A stretch of 64,000 nucleotides of DNA from Lytechinus pictus (GCF_037042905.1 NC_087247.1:41887920-41951919); one strand, 5' to 3'. Counted from the first letter of the stretch, positions 36,364-48,505 are shown. Notes: a model not told the origin generated them from the letters alone. Made by a program: numbers and translations.

Positions 36364-37063
36364 TTAAAGGGAAATGAAACCTTTAAAACAAGGGGACTTG
36401 TGTGGAAACAGAAAAATCAAAGAAAAAGATCAAAGAAAAGTTTGAGAAAAATCAGACAATAATGAGAAAGTTATGAGGATTTGAATATTGCGATCACTAA
36501 AGGCCACCGCACACCTTACGACACGACTGATCGCCGACTGGCTTGCGACTGAGTGAGGGGAGATGTGACGTCACAGCTCTTGTCAGCTTGAGCATCGCAG
36601 ACCGGTCAGAGACAAGTCGCAAGGAAAATCGTAAGGATTTGACATGTCGAATCCTTATGACTGGATCGCAAGCTCAATCCAACTTCCAGCCAATCACACA
36701 GCAGAGTTGCACGATGCGTATTATGATAAACAACGTGCATACGCAATAGTAAGCGCACTTTCTCAGTTGCTATGCCAAAAAGCAAAAAGCGCATGCGTGA
36801 GTCGCAGATCGGATCGCAAGGTGTGCGGTGTCGAGGCTTATGACTGCCTTGCGATTAATCTCCCCTCACTCAGTCGCAAGCCAGTCGCCGACCAGTCGGG
36901 TCGTAAGGTGTGCAGTGGCCTTAATGCTCTGGAGATTCTCCTATTGGCAATGCAACAATGTGTGATGTCATATGAACAACTTTGCCTTTGATGGACTATA
37001 AAATACCCCTAAAATGTCTATTTTTGCTCTTTCTTATGGTAATACAAACTTCTTCAGCAAGAA
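36364..37063. mobile_element. TTAAAGG-AATGAAAC foldback MITE, copy 2, interrupted
   Basis: It begins TTAAAGGGAAATGAAACC and follows copy 3 (40843-41440) until GATCACTAA at 36500. It resumes after a nested insertion at 36922 and fades near 37063 without reaching the usual right terminus. It is therefore both interrupted and truncated. Confidence 0.75.
36501..36921. mobile_element. Nested long-TIR MITE with TAA target duplication
   Basis: A 421-bp element starts AGGCCACCGCACACCTTACG. Its right end is an inverted copy over about 65 bp, including GACTGGCTTGCGACTGAGTG. The flanks are TAA at 36498-36500 and TAA at 36922-36924. The uninterrupted sister at about 40975 reads GATCACTAATGCTATGG, so TAA was duplicated on insertion. 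Three-base TWA duplications are typical of PIF/Harbinger elements (established knowledge); the assignment is inferred, as no transposase is present. Confidence 0.85.
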
Positions 37064-37649
37064 ATTTACCCCCATTGTGCTGCAGCTGCACTTAACCCAG
37101 GTGAGGTACCCAGGAGGATTAATTCCTTGAATGCATCAAGCACCCTTAGCAGCTTGAGCTATAGCCGGGGTAATATATAGTGCCATTGAATAGGCAACTA
37201 GATAATCTGCACCTCATAAATGCTAGATACTATTATGTTAAATTTCATACTTTAAATTAACAAAATCGAACTATGAAAAAACAATTTACTCACAGTTCTC
37301 GATTTTCTTGCATGAATTTATCAGCCTCTTACATCAGGATTACGATACAAGTGCACACATAGTTACCAAGAATGCGTAAAGCATTTGCATTCATTTGAAT
37401 GCAGGATAAAAGAGCATTGTTGATTAAATGCCATGTTTAGTCAGGCGCCTTAGACGACTCAGCCACGGCACCTCACACGATAATGATATCTCCCTGTTTG
37501 ATACAGGCTGTCATATAATTTGTTAAATCTTTGCCCTTCATCTTGGAGTGGTGCTAAAGCTGGCATCATCTCAGGGCAAGGCGCAAAGGTATTATTTGTT
37601 CAAAACGTGATTTTTTTATGGACACAAAAAAAAAGATAAAAAATAAACC

Positions 37650-38470
37650 TGATATATCGTGTGTACCACACAAAACGAAACCGAGATTTAGCGATGATTT
37701 ATCATAACTAAATCGTAAATACAATAGACAAATGACCTATCATTGTAAAGCTTAAGAGTCTCTTCTTTCATCTGGTACAGCATACAATATTTCTCATACA
37801 CACATGAGTAAAAACAATTTCAAGAAAGGATACCAAAAAGTTATTTGGCAGGGGCTATCCAAATTTAAAAAAGAAAACCAAAAAAGGTCAATGTCTGCTT
37901 TTTATTTTGGTGCCTCAATCACAGATAATGGTCAAGAAATAACAAACTTCTGTTCCTTCCAAACAATGCTTGAATTGCCATAATTCCATTAAACAAACAT
38001 GTTTTCACCACTTTCCCACCTAAGCTATTGCATGGTTAACAAAAGACTTTATGCATGGATGATCGTCAACAGAACGTAGTGTCAAGTAAGTTTGAAAGCT
38101 AGCCAGTAAACCTCTTTATTTTATTAAATTATTGAAATTGAAGCCTTATTCCAAATTAACAGAACTTTGTAATTTCTTGACAATTTTCTGCGATTGATGT
38201 ATCACATTAAAGAGCAGATATTGAACATTTTAAAAATGTGATTTTCTTTTTGAAACCCAGATACCATCCGCCAAGTGACTTTTTGGTATCCTTTCTTCAA
38301 ATTCTTTTTACTCACTCATGCATGAATGAAAAATCTTCTTTGTTGTAGCAGATGAAGGAGGGGACTCTAAGCTTTACAATGAAAGGTCATTTGTCTATTG
38401 TATTTGTGATTAAGTTATGATAAATCATTGCTAAATCTTGGTTTCGTTTTTGTGGGACGCACTGTATAGC
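37650..38470. repeat. 820-bp foldback with arms of about 200 bp
   Basis: The left arm (from about 37650, AAAACGAAACCGAGATTTAGC) and the right arm (to about 38470, GCTAAATCTTGGTTTCGTTT) are inverted copies with moderate divergence. Shared inner words include CAATAGACAAATGACC and AAGAAAGGATACCAAAAAG. No coding content. 37064-37645 and 38471-39203 hold nothing else I recognise. Confidence 0.85.
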
Positions 38471-39203
38471 AAATTATGTGAATGTATGATTATATCTCCT
38501 GGCTAAAATGAATAAATTTTCAAGTGCCAATGCAGGGGGGGTAGAACAAGCACCCCCTACAAAAAAAAAAAATCTGAATTAAAAGTTATTACAAAAGACA
38601 ATATAAACAACAATATCAATTTTGCTTCCTAATTTCTGTCAAAATCCTACTGATGAATGTTTGAAAGATAATTGTCAAACTTCAAGCTTTATCAAAATGT
38701 ATTTTGTAATTCATATAAAATGTAAGTAGGTTTACAATCATTTAGATTTACTTCCTGCTCTTTTCCTCTACATAGATTCCCATATGATTACTGCCAACCT
38801 CTTCTCTCTTCCATAATTTGTACATCCCCCAAATGAAATCATGATCAGTTACAATTGAATTACATACATAATACCATTAACAAAATGTTAGATAGCTTGC
38901 AAAATTGCAAGCACTTTCATATATTATGAGATGAATAAACCATCAACAGTACTGTATCATTGGAATATACAAATGAGAGGTTTTATAAATAGTATAAGAC
39001 ACAAGAAAGATGCTTTATGCAGATTCTTTTTTTTAGTAAATAAATTATACAGTTTCTACATGTATACCGGTAATCCATTCTTCTGAATTTGAATGGGCCT
39101 CTAAACTCATTTCATACTGGGGTCAATCACATTGTCTTTTCAGTATCAAAACGATAGAGAGGAAGAGGGAATGGTTACTCTTAAGTTTTAAGAAAGTCAG
39201 TCA

Positions 39204-42200
39204 TCATTTATAATGATCCGGGATTGGTTCAAGGAGTTTGGGCACGATATCATAGTACTTGACGAAGCCATTCTTCTGTATTCCAAACTCTCTCATCATG
39301 TCATCAACTGCGAAATAAAGGAGACCAAAAAAAAAGAGAATTATAAATCTGAAATTACAACGGCATACTCACATAGTTTTGAGGGTCTCAGAATATGCAT
39401 ACCTCTGGAAAATTTCACAAAAATATTTTTCTTGACAAAGTGATGAAATATACCGTACTTAATCTCCAAAAATATTTGTATTATGATGATAAATTGGGTA
39501 TCACACTGAAGAGCTTATCCTATTCCTGCTAAGAAGTGGCATATAATAAATACTGCATGCAATGAAAATTATGCTCCATTTAAGAAATAATTTAGTTTTA
39601 AAAAATGGCAAAATTTGATCTCAAGCTTAAATACGATTTTTTCTCATTTCATCATTAAGTATTCATAGTCCATAATAACTAAATCAAATATTTTTGTTGA
39701 GATAGAAATGTTTGCCCAAATGTCAGGGTTTTTTAATAAGAAATATTTTAGAGATATAAGCAACTTAAACTTATTATAGAAACACATATTAGGCCAAAAA
39801 CATAAATTTACAACAAGCATCTTGAAGCAGCACTTATACTGGGTAAAAGAGAAGTCATTTTGTTTGATAAAAAATTATCATTTAAAACCAAGGTATTTTT
39901 TATTTTACTATTTTGGAGATTACATGATTAAAAAAACATTAAATTTCCTACATGTATATGTGTAACCTTTTGACATAACTTTTTGACTCCAACTGTACTG
40001 TACATGTGAACAATCTCAACCTACCTTCCCTATCAGATATTTTCTCTCCGAACTTAGTCATGATGTTGCGGAATTCCGAAGCCATGATAAATCCTCTATT
40101 TTGGGTATCGGTCAATCTGAATGCATCCATGATCTCCTTGAAAGGGTTTTCGTTCTTATGCTGTTCATACATGATCACTAAGAAATCACTAAATGAGATC
40201 TTATCATCTGCAGCAGAGAGATAACAAACAAAAACAGATCTAAAAGTTGTATGTTTGGGTATTTTCCCCTCTGGCAGGTACACACTGTAAATATCATATG
40301 GTTGATAATAACTCTTATTGCCCATTGCATATAGTGGCACAAGAACACTTTGATCAAAGACTTGGAGAAGTGAAACATGACTACTGGCTTGCCCCACTTA
40401 TCTTTTATATTTCTAAAATCATCCTGGGGCCACTAACTGAATACAAACAATTCAAGTTGGTTTCGTGTTTTTTTTCTACAGACAAGCATTTTACCGTAGA
40501 ACCTAGGTGACATGTTGAAAATGCAATTTTGATTTTTTTCATTTATGATACAAAGTCTACATGTATGTCAGCAATAAATTCAAACCTGTTTCTACCATTC
40601 CTTTATTTTGATGAAGTTTTCAGATTTGTTTGAATCAGGAAAAGAAACAAAAGTTATCCATGTTTATGATGTACACAAAGCAGGGGCCGCGGAACGGTTT
40701 TCAAAGTGGGGGGGGGGGCTGACCAAGCAAAAAATCACAATTACAGTATATGGTCATTTTTACGTTTTTGTACACGGTTTTGGAGCCCCCCCCCCCCCCC
40801 CCCCCGCTTCCGCGGCCCCTGCAAAGTGAAAGTTTTTCTATGTTAAAGGGGAATGAAACCTTTGGAACAAGTAGGCTTGTGTCGAAACAGAAAAATCAAA
40901 GAATAAGAACAAAGAAAGTTTGAGAAAAATCGGACAAATAATGAGAAAGTTATGGTCATTTGAATATTGCAATCACTAATGCTATGGAGATCCTCGAATT
41001 GGCAATGCGACAAGGATGTGTGATGTCACATGTGAACAACTTTACCTTTGATGGACAATAAAATACCCTCAAAATGTCTATTTTTGCTTTTTCTTTTTAT
41101 GATACAAACTCTTTAACAATGATGTATTCTTTAAAAATCTGTATTACATGCCCTCCTATAGAAAGAACACATGATCTACTGATAGATGTGATAAAAGAGG
41201 CAGTTTAAATGAATTATATACTAAAGTAATGGGGAGAGTTGTTCACAAGTGACATTGCACATCTTTGTTGCATTGCCAATTTGAGGATCTCCAATCCATA
41301 GCATTAGTGATCGCAATATTCAAATGCTCATAACTTTCTCATTATTTGTCCGATTTTTCTCAAACTTTCGTTGATATGTTTCTTTGATTTTTCTGTATTC
41401 ACACAAGCTATCTTGTTCCAAAGGTTTCATTCTCCTTTAATATCTAGGCTGTCTCATATTAATTATTTAATTCCAGATCCTGATAGTGCTGTATACTACC
41501 AATCAAAATCCAATATTTTGACAGATGAATGTAAGGAACATGAATGCATTAAAAAAATATTGAAAAAGTCATGGAATTTCATGTTACCAACAAATAAACC
41601 TAGTTATCTACATGTTTTTATTTACTCACTCGCTTCATATTGTTTTCTGTAAGCTTTGATTTCTTCTACAGAGGGGTTAGTCCCAAGTGACCTCATTACT
41701 TTAGTAAGTTCATCAGCAAAAATATGCCCCTTCCTCGTCTTGTCATAGAGTGCAAAACACTCCTTGTATTCTATTTTTTTAAAGAAAAGAATGAACAATA
41801 TAAAGATATTTGACTGTAAAACCTCAACTGTTTACATACATGTAAATATTGTGTGCTATTTATAAAATACAGAGCATACCAGAAGAAAAAAAAATGATAA
41901 CGTAATTCAGTGTACTAGTAATTTTTTGCCATCATACTGTAATCATATTTAATTTGCTTCATGAGATGTACATCAGCGAAAAGGTTAGACCGAAAGATCA
42001 GTCTATTTCGGTCAGGATATGCTCCGCTGAGACATCACCTGGCTTCATGGCATCCTCTCCCTCCACAGACTGAAGTATCCCCTACGCACTGCATAGGCGG
42101 TGGTAGACATCATGCCATGATACACAAACTTGATTGGCTGGCAATCGCTTTTTCAATTTTCATTCAGTTTAACATACGATATCTCAGTCGAATGAAAAGA

Positions 42201-43610
42201 TATTGTCATGAAATTGATATCTAAAGCTACCGGTAAACATATACTCTATCATTTTTTAAACAAGTGGAACGCCTCTGACAGTCTCGCTTGCATTGTGCAA
42301 ATTGATAGCAGCAGTGCTGAATTTGAAAACAGCTATTGAATAATTATTCAAAAAAATACTCAAAGGATAATAAAATACTATGTCCACTGACCCAAAATGG
42401 CCTTTGACTATGATCATGTAACCTAAAGACGTGTGCAAAACAATCATTCATTCTTGACTACCATTAGGTCTATGTTTCATGAACTAGATCCATAAACTTT
42501 TTAAGTTATGATGCCAATTCAACGTACCCGGTCCCCAATACTGCCAAAGCTCATTAACCATGACCTTTGACCTTGGTCATGTGACCTGAACTGAAATGTG
42601 CACAGGATATTCGGGGATACATGGTTGCTCTTGTGTCCAAGTTTCATCATCCATAAACTTTTAAAGTTATGACAATTCCTTAAATACCCCCATCATGGCA
42701 TACATGTAAGTTCATTGACCCTAGGCCTAGGGCCTAAGTGACCACTGACCTTAGACTTAGTCATGTGGCCTGAAACGCTAGCGTGCACCGTATACCTACT
42801 ACCGTGATCCCGTTCCGTAGACGCTGTTTTTAATTTTTCACACTGCCCTGTAAAGGCTGTATATATTTAACAATTCCCAAGACCTCGTAGACCTATTTTA
42901 CCCTCGTGTTGTGGTCAGTTCCTTAGTTAGACCCCCACATTTCAGGGTTTCGTGAGGCACACCCTTATCAGACAAAATATAATCTGAGTGCCCCCCCTGG
43001 CCTGGGGGAGGGGTGGGATAGGAAGGAGAGATTTGCTAAGAGAATTCCAATATGCAATAAGGCAAGAGTTCCGTATGCACCCCCACAAAACTGAAAATAA
43101 AAACATGATTGATGGAGAAGAAGGTTCAGAGTCAGACCTTTCATTTCATTTTCATCAATTCTTAACTGTCTTATTTAAGTAACTTAGAAAGAAATATCAA
43201 ATCCGCATGGACTATGGCATCAGCTGTGTATAAATTGATGATAACGACTTTGACCCCAAAATCCCAATAAGCTGGAATAGCCTATAAATATTCCGACCAC
43301 ACCCAATTTCCGAATGTATTGTATATGACTTCTGAGAAATGAGTGTAGGCTAGCTGCGCACATAATGCCGAGTAGCGATCGGCACGATAGCACGACGCCA
43401 GGCGCGGCGGCGGCCCATCCACCGGTAGGCCTACACTCTGTTCACGTACCAAAAAGTATTCAAACTTACCGTCAATCTGCTTTTGCGTGAATAACTGGGC
43501 CTGTGTAAGAAGATAAAGAAAATAAAAACAACAGATTATTAGGATCAATAACATTATGAATCACTTAATAACTTAAAAGATAAGCAAATTCACTTATATA
43601 TTCTCACCAT
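39204..43610 (-). CDS. CALML4: Calmodulin-like protein 4 (CALML4-like), 5 exons
   Basis: Exons in transcript order: 43608-43610 (ATG only), 43470-43500, 41630-41770, 40025-40207, 39204-39307, all GT-AG with matching phases; 153 residues plus stop. It starts MAQLFTQKQIDEYKECF, closely resembling vertebrate CALML4, which is also about 153 residues (recalled). Four EF-hand positions are visible but degenerate. EF1 reads DKTRKGHIFADE, with Lys at loop position 5. EF3 reads DTQNRGFIMASE, with Arg at position 5. EF2 and EF4 lack the Asp/Asn ligands, so weak or no Ca2+ binding is expected. In vertebrates CALML4 is a myosin light chain for MYO7B in brush-border microvilli; a myosin light-chain role here is inference. 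Introns hold three repeats. The 66-bp inverted repeat begins 109 bp upstream of the ATG. Confidence 0.9.
40681..40821. mobile_element. 141-bp CAGGGGCCGCGG MITE in a CALML4 intron
   Basis: The ends CAGGGGCCGCGGAA and TTCCGCGGCCCCTG are inverted copies. The flanks are CAAAG (40676-40680) and CAAAG (40822-40826), a 5-bp direct repeat. Inner ends carry G and C homopolymers. CAGGG...CCCTG termini resemble hAT-type non-autonomous elements, but a hAT duplication is normally 8 bp, so the superfamily stays open. Confidence 0.85.
40843..41440. mobile_element. Foldback MITE, TTAAAGG-AATGAAAC family, copy 3
   Basis: Complete 598-bp copy starting TTAAAGGGGAATGAAACC and ending GGTTTCATTCTCCTTTAA. The halves are complementary over long stretches, such as CATTTGAATATTGCAATCAC on the left. 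It serves as the uninterrupted reference for copy 2. It lies in the CALML4 intron between exons 3 and 4. Confidence 0.85.
42259..42790 (-). mobile_element. DR1-motif repeat element, reversed decayed copy
   Basis: AACAAGTGGAACGCCTCTG at 42259 is the inverse of the family's 3' end. Further on TGACCTTTGACCTTGG (42572-42587) is the inverse DR1 motif, and other monomer words follow in reverse order. The 5' box is not found, so the copy is truncated. It lies in the CALML4 intron between exons 2 and 3. Confidence 0.75.
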
Positions 43611-43718
43611 TCTTGTCGTCGATATTATTTCCGCAAGCGCTAGCAATGAGCAAATTAACTCGTCGTCTAGTCTGTACTACGTATACTGTATATGTACTAT
43701 GTACGGTATGGTACGGTA

Positions 43719-44919
43719 CGGTACGTACCAACGAACGTAGAGGGCAGCAACACACAAGCGTGTTGCTCTAAGGAAGGTCAACTCCGCTCGAATTCTGTGA
43801 CCACTCTAAAAAATAAGGTGGGGTTTTGGGAAATTTGTCGAGTTGATTTTTTTTCATTTGTTAATTTCAAATATTTTTTAATGAACAATTATTAGATCGG
43901 TTATTCTGGGTATAAATATTAAAGATATTACTTTTATTTTTAAAGAAAATATTTAGCTTAAATAATCATGATTTTGACATTTTTCCTCATTTTGGAATAT
44001 TAAGTCTATGACGAGGATACCTCATATCTCTTATTTTCTTCTGCTGAATTTCGCTGCACCACTAATAAATGCATAGACAACCACCGTAATAATCGAGGTC
44101 ATTTTTCTGGCCTGGGTGCGCCGAGTCTGGCCCGGTCGCGCAGCTAGCTTGTGACGTTGATGATGCGCTGGGGCTTCAGGCGACTCGTCATAGACCTTCT
44201 AGCAACATAGACAATGACGTCCAATATGCCTAGTCTGATTTGAAGTGCAATTGCTTCAGGGCTGATGTTTATCAACGATTATTGTTCAAGGTTAGATTTC
44301 AAATTTTTAATTTCATTCGACTTTTAAATCTATAAATCTGAAATAAAGGCGCTGTTTCCCCGAAATCCGGGTCTAAATTTCAACTTCGAGTCCGAGACTA
44401 TGGACGGCGAAAAAACCCATGCATCGGATGCATTGCATTGGCTGCGCGCTGCGCTGCAGCTGCACTGTGATGATGGGTTCAGCGAAGAGCTCAGAGAAAA
44501 TAAGGTGGTCATATTCAATCCCGAAATGCTTTGCGAGTGGTCACAAAATCGTCTCGACGCGAATCACCTAATACAGCCGTCTGGTGAAATCGCTGATAAC
44601 AACAATCACCGATTTGGTAATGATTTAGTTTCTAAAACTTATATTTGTAAAGTTTTAAATATCAACGTATGTTTTTTAAATGTATGTATATTCTCCAACA
44701 TAATTTTTTAATGTTATCTTTGATATCGTTGTAGTCATATTCTTTCATATTGTTTTCGTGATCGCTACTAATTTGTTGTTGTATTGGATCGGCGTATGAT
44801 TTCGTTGGCATAAATGATAAAATATGCGCGTACCTCAGCTGCATGCGCGTATCGAGTTGACCTTCCTTAGAGCAACACGCTTGTGTGTTGCTGCCCTCTA
44901 CGTTCGTTGGTACGTACCG
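43719..44919. mobile_element. 1.2-kb segment bounded by perfect 66-bp inverted repeats
   Basis: Arms 43719-43784 and 44854-44919 are exact inverted copies, starting CGGTACGTACCAACGAACGT and ending AAGGTCAACTC. Each arm also contains the small hairpin AGCAACAC-ACAAGC-GTGTTGCT. Flanks are GTAC-rich on both sides (repeats of GTACG and GTACT), so a target duplication cannot be read. The segment may be a transposon, or an inverted duplication around a promoter. It encloses the divergent frame at 44400. Confidence 0.75.
44400..44616 (+). CDS. Candidate first coding exon, unrecognised protein
   Basis: ATG at 44400 opens a 72-codon stretch to a possible donor GGTAATG at 44616/44617 (phase 1). Without splicing it runs to a stop at 44709-44711. 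The product starts MDGEKTHASDALHWLRAALQ, has balanced globular composition, and uses CpG-containing codons unlike the AT-rich surroundings. It is divergent from CALML4 with about 790 bp between the two starts, which would fit a shared promoter region. I do not recognise the family and could not identify exon 2 downstream. It may belong to a host gene or to the inverted-repeat segment around it. Confidence 0.45.
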
Positions 44920-45189
44920 GAGTACCGGTACTGTACTGTACTGTACTGTATTTCGGTCGAAATACTCGAACCCACGCCACGGCCACGGCTAGAAAAAAAA
45001 AACCGAAGATCAGAGGTTTATGAGGACGGAATTAAAATATATAGGTACCGGTAATTTTTGTTTTAGAATCAAGTTAGCTGTGCCTGTGATATGCCATTTA
45101 CGACAATAACCAAACAAAGATTTTTGTAGTAGGCTGTAGGGACATTATAGCAGTGGAAATGACGTTCCACAGTTTTTATTAGTTTTATT

Positions 45190-47010
45190 ATTTTATGAAA
45201 TCCATGTCATTTTTCACCAAATTTACAGAGAGTTAATCTATGCATTATGAAAATGCAATATAGGTTAATGTGCTGATTTTTTTCTCGGACTTCAAAGTCA
45301 CCGTATTTAATTAATGATTATGAAATGTTGCGCAATCAAGATAAGAGAATATATATATGCCTCTCTTAGATGACCTCACGAATTCACCAAATGCATGTGT
45401 TTAAATCATCCGTTAGGCCTATAGGGCCTACTCTGTCGATATCGCATCAAACTTTCAGGATATGTAACTGCATGAATGGATACCAAAGTAGGAAATATCT
45501 CAATTGGCAAAACTATATCCATTTGGAGTCAGCAGCGGCCTCATTTTACAAGAAAGGTGCACGAAACCTTCAAAAAAACAAATCTTCAAAAGATGTGAAT
45601 CTACTCGAAAAATTAAAAAGGTACCGTCCGGTACTAGTTTAAGCTGCACTCAAAATCCATGTCATTTTCATCAGATTCAGCAAAATTGTACAGCATTGCA
45701 AATGTGTAGGAAAGTTAATATGGGGTCCATGTGCTGGTTTATAAACTATCAGTGTCCAAAGTATTGCGAGTTGGCTTGCCATGAACCCCGTTTGAAACAG
45801 TCTAAATAATGCGCCTAAAACGGGCACGGTCCAAAATGTATAAAATACGAATAATTCCGTAGTTCTGCTCCCAAACATTCAAAATCCATGTCATTTTCGA
45901 ATTTCATCATACTCTCTAGCTTGTAGAGGAATATAATCCGAAGATGTTAAATAAAAATATGGGGTCCATGTGCTCGGTTAATAAACTATTAGTGTCCGAA
46001 AGTGTTGCGAGTTGGAAACAGTCTAAAATGCGCCTAAAACGGGCAAAAGTCTAATATATACCGTCCAAAATGTCTAAAATACGAATGGTTCCTTAATTAT
46101 CGTCCGGCCGCCCAAGAGTCCATGTCATTTTCATCATACATATATTCTGAAGACATTAAAAACATGGGGTCCATGTGCTCGTTTTCAGATTATATCAGTG
46201 TCCAAAGTATTCAGTTAGCCCTATGAAACAGCCCAAAATGGGTCGAAAACAAGCAAAAGTCTGATAATACCGTTGGTTCGATCCGTATACGGTCATACTT
46301 AAGCACCTGAATAAATGATGCAAAAATTAACATGGGTCCATTAGGCCCTATGTGCTTGATTTTTTTTGCTATAACAATTAGAGCTTCAAACAAATTTATG
46401 GATGGCTTATGAATTGCGCATTCAAAAGAATTTGGCATTTTTAGACCCCACGAGATCACAACAATGAATTTAAAGCTCTATTACCGTCAGTCAAAATCAT
46501 GAATATTTCATCAAATTTTGCAATATAATTGATAATTGTATCCCTAAGATGGATAATCTATTTAAATTGCTATTAACTATTTGCTCTTTTAAGTCCAACA
46601 GCACTCTCAGTTCTTAGGAATTGCGCGACTGGGATAACAAAAACTCATCCTAAAAAAAAAATGAAATTTCAATAACAAACTTGAGAAGTACAAGAAATGC
46701 TGCAGTTTATTCAAAACCCATGTCATTTTCACCAAACTTTGCAAAGTTGTATAAGGTATACCAAAGAGGTGCGAACATTAAGAAATATATGGGTCTTCGT
46801 GCTTGTTTTCAAACTATAAGCACTTTATTAGAGCAAATTTTATGTTATTTTTAAAACACCCCTAAACACACCAAAAGATTTGTATCTTTGTGAGGAAAAA
46901 TTCCAAAACCACTCCAAAATTTAATTCAAACTCGGGGTCATATTCGTCACACTTTGCAGCACTATAAGTATTTTGAAATTGTAGAGGATAAAAAAAAATG
47001 GTCCATGGAA
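45190..47010. repeat. Decayed tandem array, period about 230 bp
   Basis: The phrase ATCCATGTCATTTTCATCA-like recurs near 45200, 45655, 45888, 46120 and 46720, with weaker forms near 46490 and 46935. It is followed at fixed spacing by ATGGGGTCCATGTGCT (45720, 45960, 46165 and variants) and by AAAATGCGCCTAAAACGGGC. Divergence between units is high, so the array is old. Open frames across it are not consistent between units. Confidence 0.75.
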
Positions 47011-47127
47011 TAATTCCAATTTATTAGCGCAGATAAGGAGAAAAATCAGCTTATACCTACAGCTGATTAATTAACATTTTTCTACGATTGATTCCATAGA
47101 CTACAATTGACAATCAAGCGTACGATC

Positions 47128-47159
47128 AATCGCTAACCTTTGTGTTACGGGGCCCTGGT
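47128..47159. mobile_element. Isolated terminus of the GCTCCGTAACACAAAG family
   Basis: ATCAATCGCTAACCTTTGTG followed by TTACGGGGCCCTGG matches the right end of the element at 31479-32026. No partner terminus was found to the left, so only one end can be mapped. 47160-48050 is CpG-rich around 47270-47460 but otherwise unassigned. Confidence 0.6.
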
Positions 47160-48056
47160 CATCCATTGTGACGTCAGCGCGCAAAATGTAAAATATGCGC
47201 AGATCATGATGTGCACAAACATAACTGCGGAATTATGAAATTGCGCAATAAGGTACGGTACCCTAGCCCTGGCTTCAGCTAGCTCAGGCGAGTTTTCTGA
47301 GGGCGAATTCTTATGAAACTCGCTGCTGCAAAATTTTTATTCCAGAACGAACGTACCGGTACGTACGGCTTCTACGGTTCTAGCTAGCTCTGCTGCCCGG
47401 TACTTTCGGGGGCCGGCCGACGTATCGGTACGGTGCGCTAGCTGAGCCGCGAGGAACCGTCTCACAGACTCTTCTTACTTAGCTTATGCCATCATCTTTT
47501 GTAAAACTGACGTAAAAACTGAAAGGCATCAGACATAGGGGCATACAGATAGTGGCAGTGGTGAGGTCACCTGTGAACAAATTTACCATTTAGACTGGAC
47601 TCTGGACTGGAGATTAATCATCAATGTTACCGGTAATTGTAGCCTGAGACATTCACGACATTGTAAGTTAGTGAATAGAACAACTTTTGATTGACTCGAT
47701 TAGTTTCTTTATTCGATGTTCTGAACGATTATGATTCATGCTAACTACGACTACCGGTACGTGCGATTCTAAAGCACGCATTTTTAATGTTGGTTATCAC
47801 GTTTCCGTAGAACTGTAATTCGAATTGCACGTGAGCTGGATCGCCTGGCGAGTGCATAGATGTGCGAGGAGCACATTCACTTTCTTGATGTCCAGTGAAT
47901 TTCACCAATTATTTGACATCCATTGAGGCAAGAGTTCCATTATTAGACACGAATAACCATTGTTTCAAGGGATTTATTCAACAATTTCTGACATTTTGCT
48001 GTCATCCCGGCCATATTACCTCAGGCTCAGTCGAGTCGGGGCTCAGGCACAGTCTA

Positions 48057-48380
48057 GTCTAGACAGCTGGCAGCCGTCTGTTTCGAGGAGTTTTTTAACT
48101 TTTTTTTTTTTTTTTTAATTTCTCCTCGTACACAGACGGCTCGCTAGCGTGCAGCCACCATTAGGGGACTTGCAATGCAAAATCCCCCCGTCGGGGCTCT
48201 TCAATTTTTGTCTTTAATGAATAAAAATTTTGAAAATTAACGCGACCAAAATGCAAATTAATATTCCCTCTTGGCATTAATTGCCAAAAAACGGAGAAAA
48301 ATCAAGTTAAAAGGAACAAAAACAGTGACTTACCTCGGCTGTCGCGCAAATTCACTTCCCCGTTTTATCCGATCTTAAGT
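48057..48380 (+). repeat. Direct repeat of about 325 bp, copy 1
   Basis: It starts AGACAGCTGGCAGCCGTCTG with a hairpin between GCCGTCTGT and ACAGACGGC, and ends near GGCTGTCGCGCAAATTCAC. A diverged copy in the same orientation lies at 49548-49875. The pair could be two insertions of one element or LTR-like repeats, but I see no primer binding site or coding region between them. Confidence 0.7.
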
Positions 48381-48420
48381 ACATAAACATATGGCCATTG
48401 AGTCCCCTGTACAGATCGCG

Positions 48421-48505
48421 CTAGAACTTCGGTCTCTGTATTTGGTGAGTGAAGCCAACGGAGTTCAGCTGAACAACCAACATAACAGAGACCGAAGCTT
48501 TTGGT
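48421..48505. repeat. Small foldback CGGTCTCTGT
   Basis: CTTCGGTCTCTGT on the left and ACAGAGACCGAAG on the right are inverted, enclosing about 50 bp. A related sequence lies near 2605-2680. It is followed at about 48577 by the dispersed phrase CCTCGCAATACGTGTGAGTG. Confidence 0.65.

Noticed and set aside
40247..40510. 87-codon plus-strand frame opposite CALML4
   Set aside because: It starts in an intron of the CALML4-like gene and has no coding character.
45370..45878. Frames of 90-101 codons in the decayed array
   Set aside because: They are not shared between array units, and repeated phrases fall in different frames in different units.
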